Shown: positions 19,607 to 29,212, counted from the stretch's first letter. The stretch: DNA of 61,565 nucleotides from Desulfobulbaceae bacterium (GCA_024763055.1 JANTGH010000002.1:1-61565); one strand, 5' to 3'. Numbers and translations are program-made. Notes: a model not told the origin generated them from the sequence alone.

Positions 19607-20376
19607 ATGGACAATACTTCCCTTATGGATAAACAGAGCCTGACCGAACATCTTACCGAATTGCGCTCCTGTCTCATATATTCTCTTGCTGCTGTGGCTG
19701 TCGGTTTTGCCGTGGCCTACGGATTTATCCGGCCTATAGCCGATTGGTTTTTTCGCCCTCTAATCAAGGTGCTTCCCGAGGGGAAAAATCTCATCTTTAT
19801 CTCGTACCAGGAAGGGTTTTTTTTTATCTAAAACTTGCCCTTGTATGTGGAATTCTTTTTGCTGCCCCAGTTATTTTTCTTCAAATCTGGCGTTTTATTG
19901 CCCCTGGGCTTTATCAGCATGAAAAGCGGCTTCTGTTTCCCTTCACTCTTGTTTCCACTATCTGTTTCCTTGGCGGGGCGGCATTCGGTTATTTTGTGGT
20001 TTTTCCACCGGCCTTTCGATTCCTTGTTGGATATTCCAGTGAAATACTTGATCCCATGCCGGGAGTCAGTGAATATTTTTCCCTGGCACTTCGACTTCTC
20101 ATCGCTTTTGGTGTTGTTTTTGAATTGCCGGTTCTCATGGTCTTTTTAGCCAAAATGGGGATTGTCAATAGTCCGTTTTTAAAAAAATACAGAAAATATG
20201 CTATCCTTATCTCCTTTATTATAGCTGCTATTCTGACCCCGACACCGGATGTGGTTAATCAGTTCCTTATGGCTGCGCCGCTGATTATTTTATATGAAGT
20301 AAGTATTGTTGCAGTTTCCATTTTTGCAAGAACTACGTTTTTTGGTTTTGAGGAAAAAGAAAAAACGGACCCCTGA
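19607..20376 (+). CDS. tatC: Sec-independent translocase TatC, split by a frameshift in a T9 run
   Basis: TatC is the membrane receptor for twin-arginine signal peptides. The first frame (19607-19831) encodes MDNTSLMDKQSLTEHLTELR and the first membrane segment, then stops. The rest continues in another frame from FFYLKLALVCGILFAAP to 20376. The break is at nine consecutive T (19817-19825); ten T would restore one frame of about 256 aa, the usual TatC length, and the expected family sequence at this place. The remainder has no further damage, so this is either a one-base sequencing error, a slippery tract rescued during transcription, or a fresh mutation. No tatA is nearby. Confidence 0.85.
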
Positions 20377-20538
20377 TTAACGGTGGTTCGAAGTATCACC
20401 TAAACCCTGTAATCGTCATATGGTCAATTCGCATTACTATAATGCCTTGAGATCGTCGAGGCCGACCCGGAATACGTGGTTGTATCGATGACTGTATGTC
20501 AGTCAATTACAGAGGTGCCAAGTAACAGGAGGAATATC

Positions 20539-21819
20539 ATGTCATACGCTGTAGATTTTTTTCGCGCACTGGAAATTGGACGTCCCCCCAACATTACCTC
20601 GTTGTTTCCTCATTCCAGAGCACTGCTTGTCAGCGGCAAGGTGATTGATCGTGCCCTGATTGGCAAGGGTAAGGCCATGACAATGGCTGCCAACGGCAGG
20701 AATCATCTTGTGATCCGTGGAGCTTTACGCGCAGCCCAGCGTGCCCGCGCTGCTCTTATCATTGAGATTGCCCGTTCAGAAGGAGGAGCCTCGGCGTACT
20801 GTGCTACAAATTACTGGAATATTGCCCGCCAGGTGGATGCAATCTGCAATGAGCTTGGCATTACTGTTCCTGTCGCCATCCATGCCGATCACTATGGCAT
20901 CAAAAATCCAGAAGATGTTCCTTTTGCAAAACAGGAAATACCCTCTCTTTTTGATGCCGGGATGACCTCTATAGCCATTGATGCCTCGCATATGGTTGAT
21001 GAGGATAACCTGCTGGCATCCATTGAGCTTGCCAGGTATGTTCCCTCTTGGGCAGGACATGAAACAGAAGTTGGTGAAATAAAAGGAAAATATGGTCTTT
21101 CGACCAAGGATGAGGCCCTGTTTATCATAAGGGGACTGAACGCCTATAATATTTTTCCGGACTGGATCGCCTTAAATAACGGAACCACCCACGGTATCGA
21201 GGCCTCGGCCCAGGGGATTCAAGTAGAACTGACCACGGAAATCCATGATGTTCTGGCCGGATTTGCTCTTTCAGGGGCACAGCACGGGACTTCGGGGAAT
21301 AATTCCGACCGGCTTCGCGCCATTGCTGCAAAAACCAAGACAACCAAGGCCAATGTGGCTACTGCCCTGCAGATGATATCCTGGGGAGTACGGGTAAATG
21401 ATTACGGAAATGCCGTTCTTGATGATAAAGGTGAATTTATCAAGGTCCCTGGAGAAGGAGTGTCCGAAGAACTCTGGCAGGAAATGAAGAACTATGCACA
21501 AGAGCATGGCCTTTCCGGAGGTAACTATAAAAAGCTTAACATTGTTTTTGAAAACAGAATTATGGGTCAACCGGCAGCCATCCGTGAGCGTATGACAAGG
21601 CGGGTCGAGGATTTTGTTTATACCATGCTGGTTGAGGTCTTCAATGCCGGAGATACTGCAAGATACGGTGTTGAGGCAATACTTGATGCCGGTTCCTACG
21701 ATATGGGACCCAAAACCGGACGGATTGAATCTCCTGAAGAGTGGACCAGGGAAAAAATCCATGTGCGGGCGACGGAACTCGATTCCGATAAAGGCCCGGC
21801 AGGTGATTTTGACGATTAG
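20539..21819 (+). CDS. Class II fructose-bisphosphate aldolase family protein
   Basis: Cleaves or forms fructose 1,6-bisphosphate with a divalent metal; a related ketose substrate cannot be excluded. The start at ATG 20539 follows AGGAGG. The protein has 426 aa, longer than the roughly 300-360 aa common forms. Metal-ligand motif IHADHYGI lies near residue 115, and a glycine-rich phosphate-binding stretch GTSGNNSDRL near residue 255. Upstream and downstream genes read the same way but with gaps over 100 bp. Confidence 0.85.
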   Translation: MSYAVDFFRALEIGRPPNITSLFPHSRALLVSGKVIDRALIGKGKAMTMAANGRNHLVIRGALRAAQRARAALIIEIARSEGGASAYCATNYWNIARQVDAICNELGITVPVAIHADHYGIKNPEDVPFAKQEIPSLFDAGMTSIAIDASHMVDEDNLLASIELARYVPSWAGHETEVGEIKGKYGLSTKDEALFIIRGLNAYNIFPDWIALNNGTTHGIEASAQGIQVELTTEIHDVLAGFALSGAQHGTSGNNSDRLRAIAAKTKTTKANVATALQMISWGVRVNDYGNAVLDDKGEFIKVPGEGVSEELWQEMKNYAQEHGLSGGNYKKLNIVFENRIMGQPAAIRERMTRRVEDFVYTMLVEVFNAGDTARYGVEAILDAGSYDMGPKTGRIESPEEWTREKIHVRATELDSDKGPAGDFDD

Positions 21820-21934
21820 TTCGCCTTGGTTGGAATTTTTTTTATTTTAGCTGTTAACACATATTATTATAATCGGATGATCCCTTTTTCCAATGGCTGA
21901 AAATGGTTAATCAGGTTCTGAAAGGAAAAAATTG

Positions 21935-22945
21935 ATGAAAAAAATATTAATCACCGGGGCAGCCGGTTTTATAGGACATAATTTATCAAAACGGCTTCTT
22001 GATGATGGAAGAACAGTTGTCGGTCTTGATAATCTTAACAACTATTATGATCCGGAATTAAAAAAGGCACGGCTTGCCGAACTGCTCGTGTATGAAGGTT
22101 TTACCCATGCTGAGTTTGATATGGCTGACCGGGAAAAAATGGCTAAGCTCTTTGAAAAAGAGCAGTTTGACGGCGTGGTCAACCTTGCGGCTCAAGCAGG
22201 TGTACGTTACTCACTGATTAACCCGCATTCGTATGTGGATACCAATCTGGTCGGTTTTGTTAATGTCCTTGAAGGCTGCCGTCATACCAGGGTTAAGCAC
22301 TTGCTTTACGCTTCCTCCAGTTCGGTATATGGAGCGAACACCAAAATGCCGTTTTCCGTACACGACAATGTGGATCATCCGGTTTCTCTTTATGCGGCAT
22401 CAAAAAAAGCAAATGAACTGATGGCCCACAGTTACAGCCATTTGTTTGGGTTGAACACCACCGGTTTGCGGTTTTTTACGGTTTACGGCCCATGGGGCAG
22501 GCCGGATATGGCTCTGTTTCTGTTTACAAAAGCTATTCTTGAGGGAAGGCCCATCGATGTTTTTAATAACGGCAATATGGAGCGTGATTTTACCTATATT
22601 GATGATATCGTCGAAGGCGTGGTTCGTCTTATTGACAACCTTCCCGTGGCTAATCCCAGTTGGAGCGGAGAGGCTCCTGACCCGGCTTCGAGTTATTGTC
22701 CCTGGCGGGTATATAATATCGGCAATAACAGTAAGGAAAAATTGATGCGCTATATTGAGGTGCTTGAAGATTGTCTCGGGAAAAAGGCGGAAAAGAATTT
22801 TCTGCCCATGCAGGATGGTGATGTGCCGGCAACCTATGCCGATGTCTCCGATCTTGTCCGGGAGATCGATTTTAAGCCGGCGACCACTATCGAAGAGGGA
22901 GTGAAGAATTTTGTTGACTGGTACCGTGGATATTACAAAATATGA
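21935..22945 (+). CDS. NAD-dependent epimerase, UDP-glucuronate 4-epimerase type
   Basis: A 336-aa extended short-chain dehydrogenase. It has the Rossmann motif GAAGFIGHN at the start, the SSSSVYG segment with the catalytic Ser/Thr, and YAASKKA with the catalytic Tyr and Lys. The segment [17 protein letters not shown] and the [14 protein letters not shown] stretch are typical of the CapI/UDP-GlcA 4-epimerase group, which feeds galacturonate into capsule or LPS. It is followed by a terminator, and no other polysaccharide gene is adjacent. Confidence 0.9.
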   Translation: MKKILITGAAGFIGHNLSKRLLDDGRTVVGLDNLNNYYDPELKKARLAELLVYEGFTHAEFDMADREKMAKLFEKEQFDGVVNLAAQAGVRYSLINPHSYVDTNLVGFVNVLEGCRHTRVKHLLYASSSSVYGANTKMPFSVHDNVDHPVSLYAASKKANELMAHSYSHLFGLNTTGLRFFTVYGPWGRPDMALFLFTKAILEGRPIDVFNNGNMERDFTYIDDIVEGVVRLIDNLPVANPSWSGEAPDPASSYCPWRVYNIGNNSKEKLMRYIEVLEDCLGKKAEKNFLPMQDGDVPATYADVSDLVREIDFKPATTIEEGVKNFVDWYRGYYKI

Positions 22946-22977
22946 TTCGGAGGATACGGTCCGGTCAATCATTGATC

Positions 22978-23012
22978 GGGTCTGATGGTTCAACAGACCC
23001 CGGTGATTTTTT
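22978..23012 (+). terminator. Probable terminator after the epimerase gene
   Basis: GGGTCTG (22978-22984) and CAGACCC (22994-23000) form a 7-bp stem followed by CGGTGA and then six T. Confidence 0.65.
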
Positions 23013-23037
23013 ACCATGATATTTCTGTAAAAGAGAG

Positions 23038-23067
23038 TTGACAAATCGCCTGATACAACCTTATGTT
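23038..23067 (+). promoter_or_regulatory. Candidate sigma-70 promoter of the octahaem cytochrome operon
   Basis: TTGACA (23038-23043) and TATGTT (23062-23067) are 18 bp apart, about 85 bp before the start codon. An ACAAC/GTTGT dyad overlaps the -10 region. Confidence 0.4.
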
Positions 23068-23150
23068 GTGTTCAAATGAACAAAACCTTTCGGGGTCTGT
23101 CGGTGAAGTTGCCCGGTCGAAACCCGGAAGGATAACACAAGGAGGGTTTG

Positions 23151-24785
23151 ATGATGAATAGCCGGCAATCTAAAGTTAAGTGGTTCATGCTGCTGGCAGG
23201 TACCTGCTTATTCATGTCGGCAGGGCAGGTCGGGGCAGTTGGCGCAAAGGATACCGTCAGTATGGACGGTTCGGCCTCTCGGAATACACTGAGTTCAAAA
23301 CATATTTCAACGGCGGACCATTCCAAATTTAAAGCGCTTGATCAGGAGTTTGCAACTGGCCAGGAGGTCACTAAGGCCTGTCTGAGTTGTCATAACGAGG
23401 CCGGCAAACAGTTCCATAAAACCTATCACTGGACCTGGGAGTCCACAGGCGGAGTTCAAAAGGGGGTCGGCAAGAAAAACGTTCTCAACAATTTCTGAAT
23501 TGCTGTTCAATCGAACTGGTGCAGGTGCACCAGCTGCCACGCAGGATATGGATGGAAAGATGATTCCTTTGATTTTTCTTCGGAAGAGAATATAGACTGT
23601 CTGATCTGTCATGATACGACGGGCACTTATAAAAAGTTTCCGACAAGTTGCGGAAATCCACCCTATAAAGAAAAAAAATTCGGAAAAAAAGTCTTTAAGC
23701 CGGTTAACCTGAAAAAGGTTGCCTTGCATGTCGGTGCAAGTTCCAGGGCTACATGCGGGGCTTGTCATTTTAAAGGTGGGGGTGGTGACGGCGTCAAGCA
23801 TGGTGATCTTGATTCCTCTTTAATCAAACCCGATCATGGACTTGATGTCCATATGGATGCCAAGGGATTGAATTTTTCCTGTACGAAGTGCCATACCTCA
23901 AACGGACATCAGATTGAGGGTCGTTTTTATTCCATGCCGGCCACAAAAAATCATAAACTGGCCATGCCCATGGACAATCCCTCGCGGATTGCCTGTGAAT
24001 CGTGCCATGGCCTGCATCCACACAATAATACACCCAAACTCAATGATCATACCGCCAGGGTTGCCTGTGAGACCTGCCATGTTCCTGTGTTTGCGAAGAA
24101 AAAACCGACGCTTGTCTGGTGGGATTGGTCAACGGCCGGCAAATTTAAAGAGGACCACAAGTTTATTGTCAAGAAGGATAAACTGGGTAAGGTTTCCTAT
24201 CATACGAAAAAGGGGGATCTTGGTTGGGCAAAAAACGTTGTGCCCGAGTACAACTGGTTCAATGGTGTTGTCACCCATGTCCTTGCCAAGGATACCATTG
24301 ATGATAGCCGTCCCGTGCGGATGACCATTCTTCATGGTGACCGGAATGATCCCAAATCTCGAATCACTCCGTTTAAGATGCTTCGAGGCAAGCAGGTTTA
24401 CGATGCCGGTAACAAAACCCTGGTTGTTCCAAAGCTTTTTGGGCCCAAGGGATCAGGTGCCTACTGGAAGGACTTTGACTGGCAGAAATCCGTAGCAGCT
24501 GGACAAGAAGCTGCCGGGTATCAATTCAGCGGCAAGGTTGGTTTTATCGAAACCGAATACCTCCGCCCTGTTGCCCATATGATTGCCCCTAAGGAAGAGG
24601 CGTTGAGTTGCGCAAGTTGTCACAGCAGGGACGGCAGACTGAAAAAACTGGCCGGTTTTTATATGCCGGGCCGGGATCGTAGTATCAATATTGACCGGAT
24701 CGGCTGGCTGTCTTGCTTGGCGTTACTCGTACTTGTTGGCTTGCATGGGGCTGTACGATTCATAACCTCAAAGGGGAGGAAGTAA
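23151..24785 (+). CDS. Octahaem tetrathionate-reductase-family cytochrome c, probable selenoprotein
   Basis: A single frame of 545 codons interrupted only by TGA at 23496-23498. Read through, it encodes eight CxxCH sites (CLSCH, CTSCH, CLICH, CGACH, CTKCH, CESCH, CETCH, CASCH), a signal peptide, and a C-terminal membrane anchor (GWLSCLALLVLVGLHGAV). The haem count and sequence match the octahaem OTR family, whose Shewanella member reduces tetrathionate, nitrite and hydroxylamine. The UGA falls after N-N-F, where I recall a conserved active-site Cys with Asn three residues before it, so Sec replacing Cys is expected. A SECIS-like hairpin starts 17 nt after the UGA. The AGGAGG at 23140 supports ATG 23151. 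A cytochrome b follows 2 bp later. Automatic annotation would probably split this gene or call it a pseudogene. Confidence 0.88.
23516..23533 (+). other. Bacterial SECIS-like hairpin
   Basis: The arms CTGGTGC and GCACCAG enclose the loop AGGT. The stem begins 17 nt after the in-frame UGA and the loop holds the GG expected for SelB recognition. The same bases encode the second haem-binding site (WCRCTS), so the hairpin and the CxxCH motif constrain each other. Confidence 0.75.
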
Positions 24786-24787
24786 TT

Positions 24788-25399
24788 ATGAAAGAGCGAA
24801 AGCTATTTTACACCCGCTTTGAACGATTTTGGCACTGGGCTCAGGCATTACTGATCATCCTGTTGCTGATTACCGGATTTACCATTCATGGCAGCCTGAA
24901 TATTATTTCTTTTGGCAAGGCCGTGACCTTTCATAACCAGCTCGCCTGGTTGCTTTTGGGCCTGACTGCCTTTGCCATTTTCTGGCATTTCACGACCGGT
25001 CAATGGAAACAGTACACGCCCACCCTTGAGAAGGCCGCGGAAGTAGTCTGCTATTACTCACGTGATATTTTCAAGGGATGCGAACACCCGATAAAAAAAG
25101 ATGTGGACAGGAAGCTCAATCCACTTCAGCGGATCGCTTATTTTTTGCTGAAAGTGGTGCTTTTCCCTTTCCAGGTGATTACCGGACTTCTGTATCTGTA
25201 TTCCAGTCAACTCGGAACCTCCATGGAGATAAGCACTGTTGCCCTGCTTCATACCATTGGCGCGTTTGCCTTTCTTGGGTTTCTTATCATTCACGTCTAT
25301 CTCGCCACAACCGGTGAGACTGTCTCGGCTCATTTTAAAGCCATGGTTACCGGCTGGGAAGAAATTGAAGTGGAGGAGGAGCCGAATCGTTCTGTATAG
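24788..25399 (+). CDS. Cytochrome b/b6-type membrane subunit
   Basis: A 203-aa integral membrane protein, probably the dihaem b quinol-oxidising partner of the octahaem cytochrome upstream (2-bp gap). Four hydrophobic segments are present, with histidines positioned for haem b: FWHWAQ, FTIHGS, FWHFTTG and LLHTIGAF...IIHVY. The N-terminus ERKLFYTRFERFWHWAQ is typical of formate-dehydrogenase/thiosulfate-reductase gamma-like subunits. It would pass electrons from the menaquinone pool to the periplasmic octahaem enzyme; that direction is inferred. Confidence 0.88.
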   Translation: MKERKLFYTRFERFWHWAQALLIILLLITGFTIHGSLNIISFGKAVTFHNQLAWLLLGLTAFAIFWHFTTGQWKQYTPTLEKAAEVVCYYSRDIFKGCEHPIKKDVDRKLNPLQRIAYFLLKVVLFPFQVITGLLYLYSSQLGTSMEISTVALLHTIGAFAFLGFLIIHVYLATTGETVSAHFKAMVTGWEEIEVEEEPNRSV

Positions 25400-25473
25400 T
25401 ATTCCATAAGCATGATTATTGCATTCTGAGGATACTTTTATTTTAAATGGCTGCGTTTTTCGTTTTTTATTGA

Positions 25474-25514
25474 GGGTGCCTTGAAAATATATTTTTTCAA
25501 GGCACCCCTTTTTT
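25474..25514 (+). terminator. Hairpin terminator with repeat-like arms
   Basis: GGGTGCCTTGAAAA and TTTTTCAAGGCACCC form a near-perfect 14-bp stem followed by seven T, ending the cytochrome operon. The arm sequence recurs at the ends of palindromes at 39139-39178 and 52496-52637, so the terminator may derive from a repeat element. Confidence 0.85.
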
Positions 25515-25555
25515 TGTTTATAAATGCAAGGCCTTTTGTGAAAAGTGGAGATATA

Positions 25556-26395
25556 ATGTTTCTGTATTTGGTGGTTGTTCTTTTTATCCTGTTGCCTCCA
25601 TATCCTCTGTATGCTGACGATACGGTGATAGTACCGGTACGGGTTGACAACAATATAATGGCAACCATATTTTCCGGTCATGAATTTATGCATTTCTCGG
25701 TTTCATGGTCAGGCGGTATTAAGATCGGCGATCTTTTTCTTACAGTTGAAAAGGCCGAGAACAGTCAAGGCTTTGTTATAAAGGCCACGGTAAAGGATTA
25801 TGGCCTGTTTCGTCTTTTTTACCCTGTGGATGACATCTTTACCACTCTTGTCCTCGGGCCGCTGATGTTGCCTTATCGTTATGAAGTGTTGCAGAAAGAG
25901 GGACACGGGTCTGCCACAACCCACCGGCTGACTGTCTATGACCAGCAGAACCTGAAGGTCAGTTACCGTAAAAACGAGGGAAAAGTTAAAGAATATTCCA
26001 TTGCCGGGACTGTCTATAATGAATTTTCCTCATTTTTTATTACCCGGGCTTTGAATTTTCAGCAAGGGCAGCAGATTGTGCCCACTTTTGTTGATGAAAA
26101 ACGTCATGAGGTTGCGGTTGTTCTGCTTGGTCGCGAAAAAATAAGAAGGACATTGTTCGGTGAGGTAGACACGTTGAAGGTGATGCCGAAAATGGATTTT
26201 AAGGGACTTTATGATAAGGATGGGGACACGATTTTCTGGCTGACCGATGATAGTTGCCGAATACCGGTTGTCATTAACTCAAAAATTATGATTGGTTCGT
26301 TGACGGCAAAACTTATGGAATATACAAATCCCGCCTGCCGCATATGGGCCGGCGGGAAAAAATTACAACGACAGGAAATCGAGTTGGGTGATTAG
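25556..26395 (+). CDS. DUF3108 domain protein, probably exported
   Basis: A 279-aa protein of the DUF3108 family, of unknown role, usually periplasmic or outer-membrane associated. The start at ATG 25556 follows GGAG and begins a signal peptide (MFLYLVVVLFILLPPYPLYA). An earlier ATG at 25481 would lie inside the terminator hairpin and is rejected. The rest is beta-rich. It ends 7 bp before the convergent Hsp20 gene. Confidence 0.85.
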   Translation: MFLYLVVVLFILLPPYPLYADDTVIVPVRVDNNIMATIFSGHEFMHFSVSWSGGIKIGDLFLTVEKAENSQGFVIKATVKDYGLFRLFYPVDDIFTTLVLGPLMLPYRYEVLQKEGHGSATTHRLTVYDQQNLKVSYRKNEGKVKEYSIAGTVYNEFSSFFITRALNFQQGQQIVPTFVDEKRHEVAVVLLGREKIRRTLFGEVDTLKVMPKMDFKGLYDKDGDTIFWLTDDSCRIPVVINSKIMIGSLTAKLMEYTNPACRIWAGGKKLQRQEIELGD

Positions 26396-26401
26396 ATCAC
26401 C

Positions 26402-26800
26402 TTAACCGGCCTGTACCTCAATTTTGCGAGGCTGTGCCGGAGCTGCTTTGGGCAGCTCAACTTTGAGCAGGCCATTGGTCATGGCGGCCCGGATATTGTC
26501 CTGATCAATGGTCTCGGCCACTGTAAAGCGCCGAAGATAACTGCCGCTTTCATATTCCTGCAGAAGCGGACGCCCTTCCAGGGTCACTTCCTCCCGATTA
26601 CCCCGTATGGTCAGCACATCGTCTTCGAGAGAGACATCCACACCGGTATTTTTTACTCCCGGCATCTCAGCCATGACAGTTACCTTTTCCTCATCCTCAA
26701 AAATATCTACGGCCGGAATAAAATACTTTTCCGGTTTAGTTGTTTCGCTGTCCTGTTGGACCATCTGTTTTTCCTGTACCTGAAGTTCCTTTTCTCTCAT
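26402..26800 (-). CDS. Hsp20 family small heat-shock protein
   Basis: An ATP-independent holdase chaperone of 132 aa. The alpha-crystallin domain (residues 25-120) ends in the conserved GLLKVELPKA. AAGGAGG lies 6 bp before ATG 26800. It is the downstream member of a pair of Hsp20 genes separated by 72 bp, differing in sequence, as with IbpA/IbpB-type hetero-oligomers. Confidence 0.94.
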   Translation of the reverse strand: MREKELQVQEKQMVQQDSETTKPEKYFIPAVDIFEDEEKVTVMAEMPGVKNTGVDVSLEDDVLTIRGNREEVTLEGRPLLQEYESGSYLRRFTVAETIDQDNIRAAMTNGLLKVELPKAAPAQPRKIEVQAG

Positions 26801-26872
26801 GGCGTCCTCCTTTTATCCCTTGTCAATATGGCCATACTATCTAAGAAGTCAAGAAAACATGCCGGTAGCCGG

Positions 26873-27334
26873 TCAGTGATCAGTGGTAATCTTTACCTGT
26901 CTCGGTTTGACCTCATCAGCCTTTTGCAGAGTTATTGTCAGAATACCGTTTGAGAGTCCGGCCATTATATTGTCAAGGTCAATTTTGGTAGGGAGGGCAA
27001 GAGCGCGACTGAAGTTTCCTGTTTCAATCTCCCGACGATGATAAGAAATATTTTCCTTTGCCTGGTTACGCTTACGTGTTCCCTGCATACTCAGTGTATC
27101 TCCTTCAACGGAGATTTCGAGATCTTCCGCCTTGACACCTGGAAGTTCGGCTTTAAGAATCAGAGCATCTTTGGTTTCATACATGTTTAACGGTGGATAG
27201 ACCGTGGCCTGCATATGTGATTTTCCTTCACTGACCAGGTTTTGAGACAGCTCATCGAGTCCTTGCCGGATGCGTTCAAATTCAGCCCATGGATTCCTGA
27301 AATGGGGCCGTTCCGCAAATCGTATCAGTGCCAT
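26873..27334 (-). CDS. Hsp20 family small heat-shock protein
   Basis: A 153-aa holdase with an alpha-crystallin domain (residues 45-140): MYETKDALILKAELPGV and the GILTITLQKA signature. AAAGGAGG precedes ATG 27334. It is upstream of the second hsp20 and probably co-transcribed from a promoter in the gap shared with adk. Confidence 0.95.
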   Translation of the reverse strand: MALIRFAERPHFRNPWAEFERIRQGLDELSQNLVSEGKSHMQATVYPPLNMYETKDALILKAELPGVKAEDLEISVEGDTLSMQGTRKRNQAKENISYHRREIETGNFSRALALPTKIDLDNIMAGLSNGILTITLQKADEVKPRQVKITTDH

Positions 27335-27417
27335 AATATCCTCCTTTCAGGTATTCTTTTACTTTTTTACTCTGCCCCTCTGTAATTTTCAGAGAAGCAC
27401 CCTGCATACTGCCCAAA

Positions 27418-27447
27418 AAATAAGGTCCGTTTGGTTCTTGTCAAGGG
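27418..27447 (-). promoter_or_regulatory. Candidate heat-shock (sigma-32-like) or sigma-70 promoter of the hsp20 pair
   Basis: On the minus strand CCCTTGACA (27439-27447) is followed by CCTTATTT (27418-27425). The spacing and the CCTTATTT match CTTGA-N13/15-CCCCATnT at most positions, while TTGACA/TATTTT would also suit sigma-70. The leader contains a CTCTG/CAGAG hairpin. Confidence 0.4.
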
Positions 27448-27590
27448 ATGAAAAAGAGTCTCTATCCATAGCGTGAGCTTTCTGTAGAACGCATTTTTGG
27501 CTACCAACTCTTTTTTAAATGGGATATAGTTTAAAGTTCTTGAGCGAATTCTTTTAAAGGCCACCTTGAAAAAAATATGAGGAGAAAAGA

Positions 27591-28238
27591 ATGAAATTGA
27601 TTTTACTCGGCGCGCCCGGCGCAGGCAAAGGAACTGTAGCTAAACTGTTGACCGCCATTGACGGGTCCGTGCAGATTTCCACGGGAGATATCCTTCGTGG
27701 TGCTGTTCAAGCCGGTTCAGAATTAGGTAAAGAGGCTGAAGGATATATGAAACGAGGTGATCTGGTCCCGGATTCATTAATCATGGGTATTATGGAGAAA
27801 CGTTTGCAGGAACCTGATTGTGAAAAGGGGTTCCTCCTTGACGGTTTTCCTCGCACCATTCCCCAGGCCGAGGCATTGAAAAACCTTTTAACCAAGTTGG
27901 GTATTACCCTTGATAAGGCGGTGAATATCGATGTGCCCAAGGACATCATTCTTGATCGGCTTTGTACCCGCAGGACATGTGAAAATCCCGACTGTCAGGC
28001 TATTTACAATGTAAAATCAAACCCACCCAAGCAGGAAGGTCTTTGTGATAAATGCGGGTCCAGGGTTGTCCAGCGTGAAGATGAGACCGAAGAAGCCATC
28101 AGTCACCGTCTTGCCACTTATAATGAAAAAACCGCTCCTCTGATTGGTTTTTATGAAAAGGAAGGATTGCTTCTTTCCGTTGAGGCAGTAACCAGTGATG
28201 CGGTTATTGAGGCTGTAAAAAAAGAACTGAATCTGTAG
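27591..28238 (+). CDS. adk: Adenylate kinase
   Basis: Interconverts ATP + AMP and 2 ADP. The 215-aa long form starts with the P-loop LLGAPGAGKGT and has DGFPRT near residue 84. The LID holds four cysteines (CTRRTCENPDC... and CDKC), making it a zinc-binding type. GAGGAG precedes the ATG. purC follows 70 bp later, after a hairpin (28254-28281) that lacks a good T run. Confidence 0.97.
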   Translation: MKLILLGAPGAGKGTVAKLLTAIDGSVQISTGDILRGAVQAGSELGKEAEGYMKRGDLVPDSLIMGIMEKRLQEPDCEKGFLLDGFPRTIPQAEALKNLLTKLGITLDKAVNIDVPKDIILDRLCTRRTCENPDCQAIYNVKSNPPKQEGLCDKCGSRVVQREDETEEAISHRLATYNEKTAPLIGFYEKEGLLLSVEAVTSDAVIEAVKKELNL

Positions 28239-28307
28239 TCCGTTCTATTGTCTGAGATCCGGGACGCTCTTCCCGGATCTCGAATTCTTGTTTAGGAGGC
28301 TTTTGCC

Positions 28308-29198
28308 GTGATCAACGCTGTTATTCGTACCAAGTGCCCTGATCTCAATCTGCTGCACCGTGGTAAAGTCCGTGATATGTATGCAGTACCCGGCCATGAT
28401 GATAAACTGCTCATGATTGCCACCGACAGGATATCAGCCTATGACGTGGTCATGGATGATCCTATTCCGGGAAAAGGGAAAATATTAACCAGAATTTCTC
28501 TGTTCTGGTTCAATTTGCTTGGTGATATCGTTGCCAACCATCTTCTTTCCTCTGAGGTGAACGAATACCCTGAAGTCTGTCATCAGTACCGTGATCAGCT
28601 TGAAGGGCGTTCCATGCTGGTGAGAAAGACCAGGGTCCAGCCCATAGAATGTATTGTCCGCGGCTATATCTCCGGTTCCTTCTGGGCGGCCTATCAAAGA
28701 AATACTACAGTGTGCGGATTTGAGCTTCCAAAGGGACTGCAGGAATCAGACAAGTTTCCGCAACCGCTTTTTACACCCTCAACCAAAGCGGAACAGGGGC
28801 TCCATGACGAAAATATTTCACTGGATCGAATGAAGGAGATTGTCGGCAGGGAATTGACGGAGAAGATGGAGCAAATCAGTCTCGCTCTGTATAAAAAGGC
28901 GGCGGATTATGCCCTTGGCAAGGGAATTATTATCGCTGATACCAAGTTTGAACTTGGTCTGGATGGAGGGGAACTCATTTTGATTGATGAGGTGCTGACC
29001 CCTGACTCCTCACGGTTCTGGCCGCTTGATGCCTACAGTCCGGGTAAAGGACAGCCCAGTTTTGATAAGCAGTTCCTGCGGGATTATCTCTCCTCCCTTG
29101 ACTGGAACAAGCAACCGCCACCACCACCACTTTCCCCTGAAATACTGGAAAAAACCAGGGCAAGGTATGAAGAGGCACAGCAAAAGCTGCTATTTTAA
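28308..29198 (+). CDS. purC: Phosphoribosylaminoimidazole-succinocarboxamide synthase
   Basis: Joins CAIR with aspartate in purine synthesis. The 296-aa protein is of the longer SAICAR synthetase class. It shows the N-terminal LLHRGKVRDMYAV, VRGYISGSFWAAY near residue 120, and IADTKFELGL with DEVLTPDSSRFWP near residues 210-240. The start is GTG 28308 after AGGAGG. It ends 14 bp before the convergent S4-domain gene. Confidence 0.96.
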   Translation: MINAVIRTKCPDLNLLHRGKVRDMYAVPGHDDKLLMIATDRISAYDVVMDDPIPGKGKILTRISLFWFNLLGDIVANHLLSSEVNEYPEVCHQYRDQLEGRSMLVRKTRVQPIECIVRGYISGSFWAAYQRNTTVCGFELPKGLQESDKFPQPLFTPSTKAEQGLHDENISLDRMKEIVGRELTEKMEQISLALYKKAADYALGKGIIIADTKFELGLDGGELILIDEVLTPDSSRFWPLDAYSPGKGQPSFDKQFLRDYLSSLDWNKQPPPPPLSPEILEKTRARYEEAQQKLLF

Positions 29199-29212
29199 CA
29201 GGAGGTCTCTTT

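Noticed and set aside
23496-23498. Reading the in-frame TGA as an ordinary nonsense mutation (pseudogene)
   Set aside because: There is no other damage in 545 codons, all eight haem motifs, the anchor and the cytochrome b partner are intact, and a SECIS-like hairpin lies at the right distance. Selenocysteine is the simpler reading, though only genome-level evidence can settle it.
25481-25555. Upstream start for the DUF3108 protein
   Set aside because: It lies within the terminator hairpin, has no Shine-Dalgarno, and adds a hydrophobic leader before the real signal peptide.
28254-28281. Strong terminator between adk and purC
   Set aside because: The 11-bp stem is good but no T run follows; it may be a stabilising hairpin rather than a terminator.
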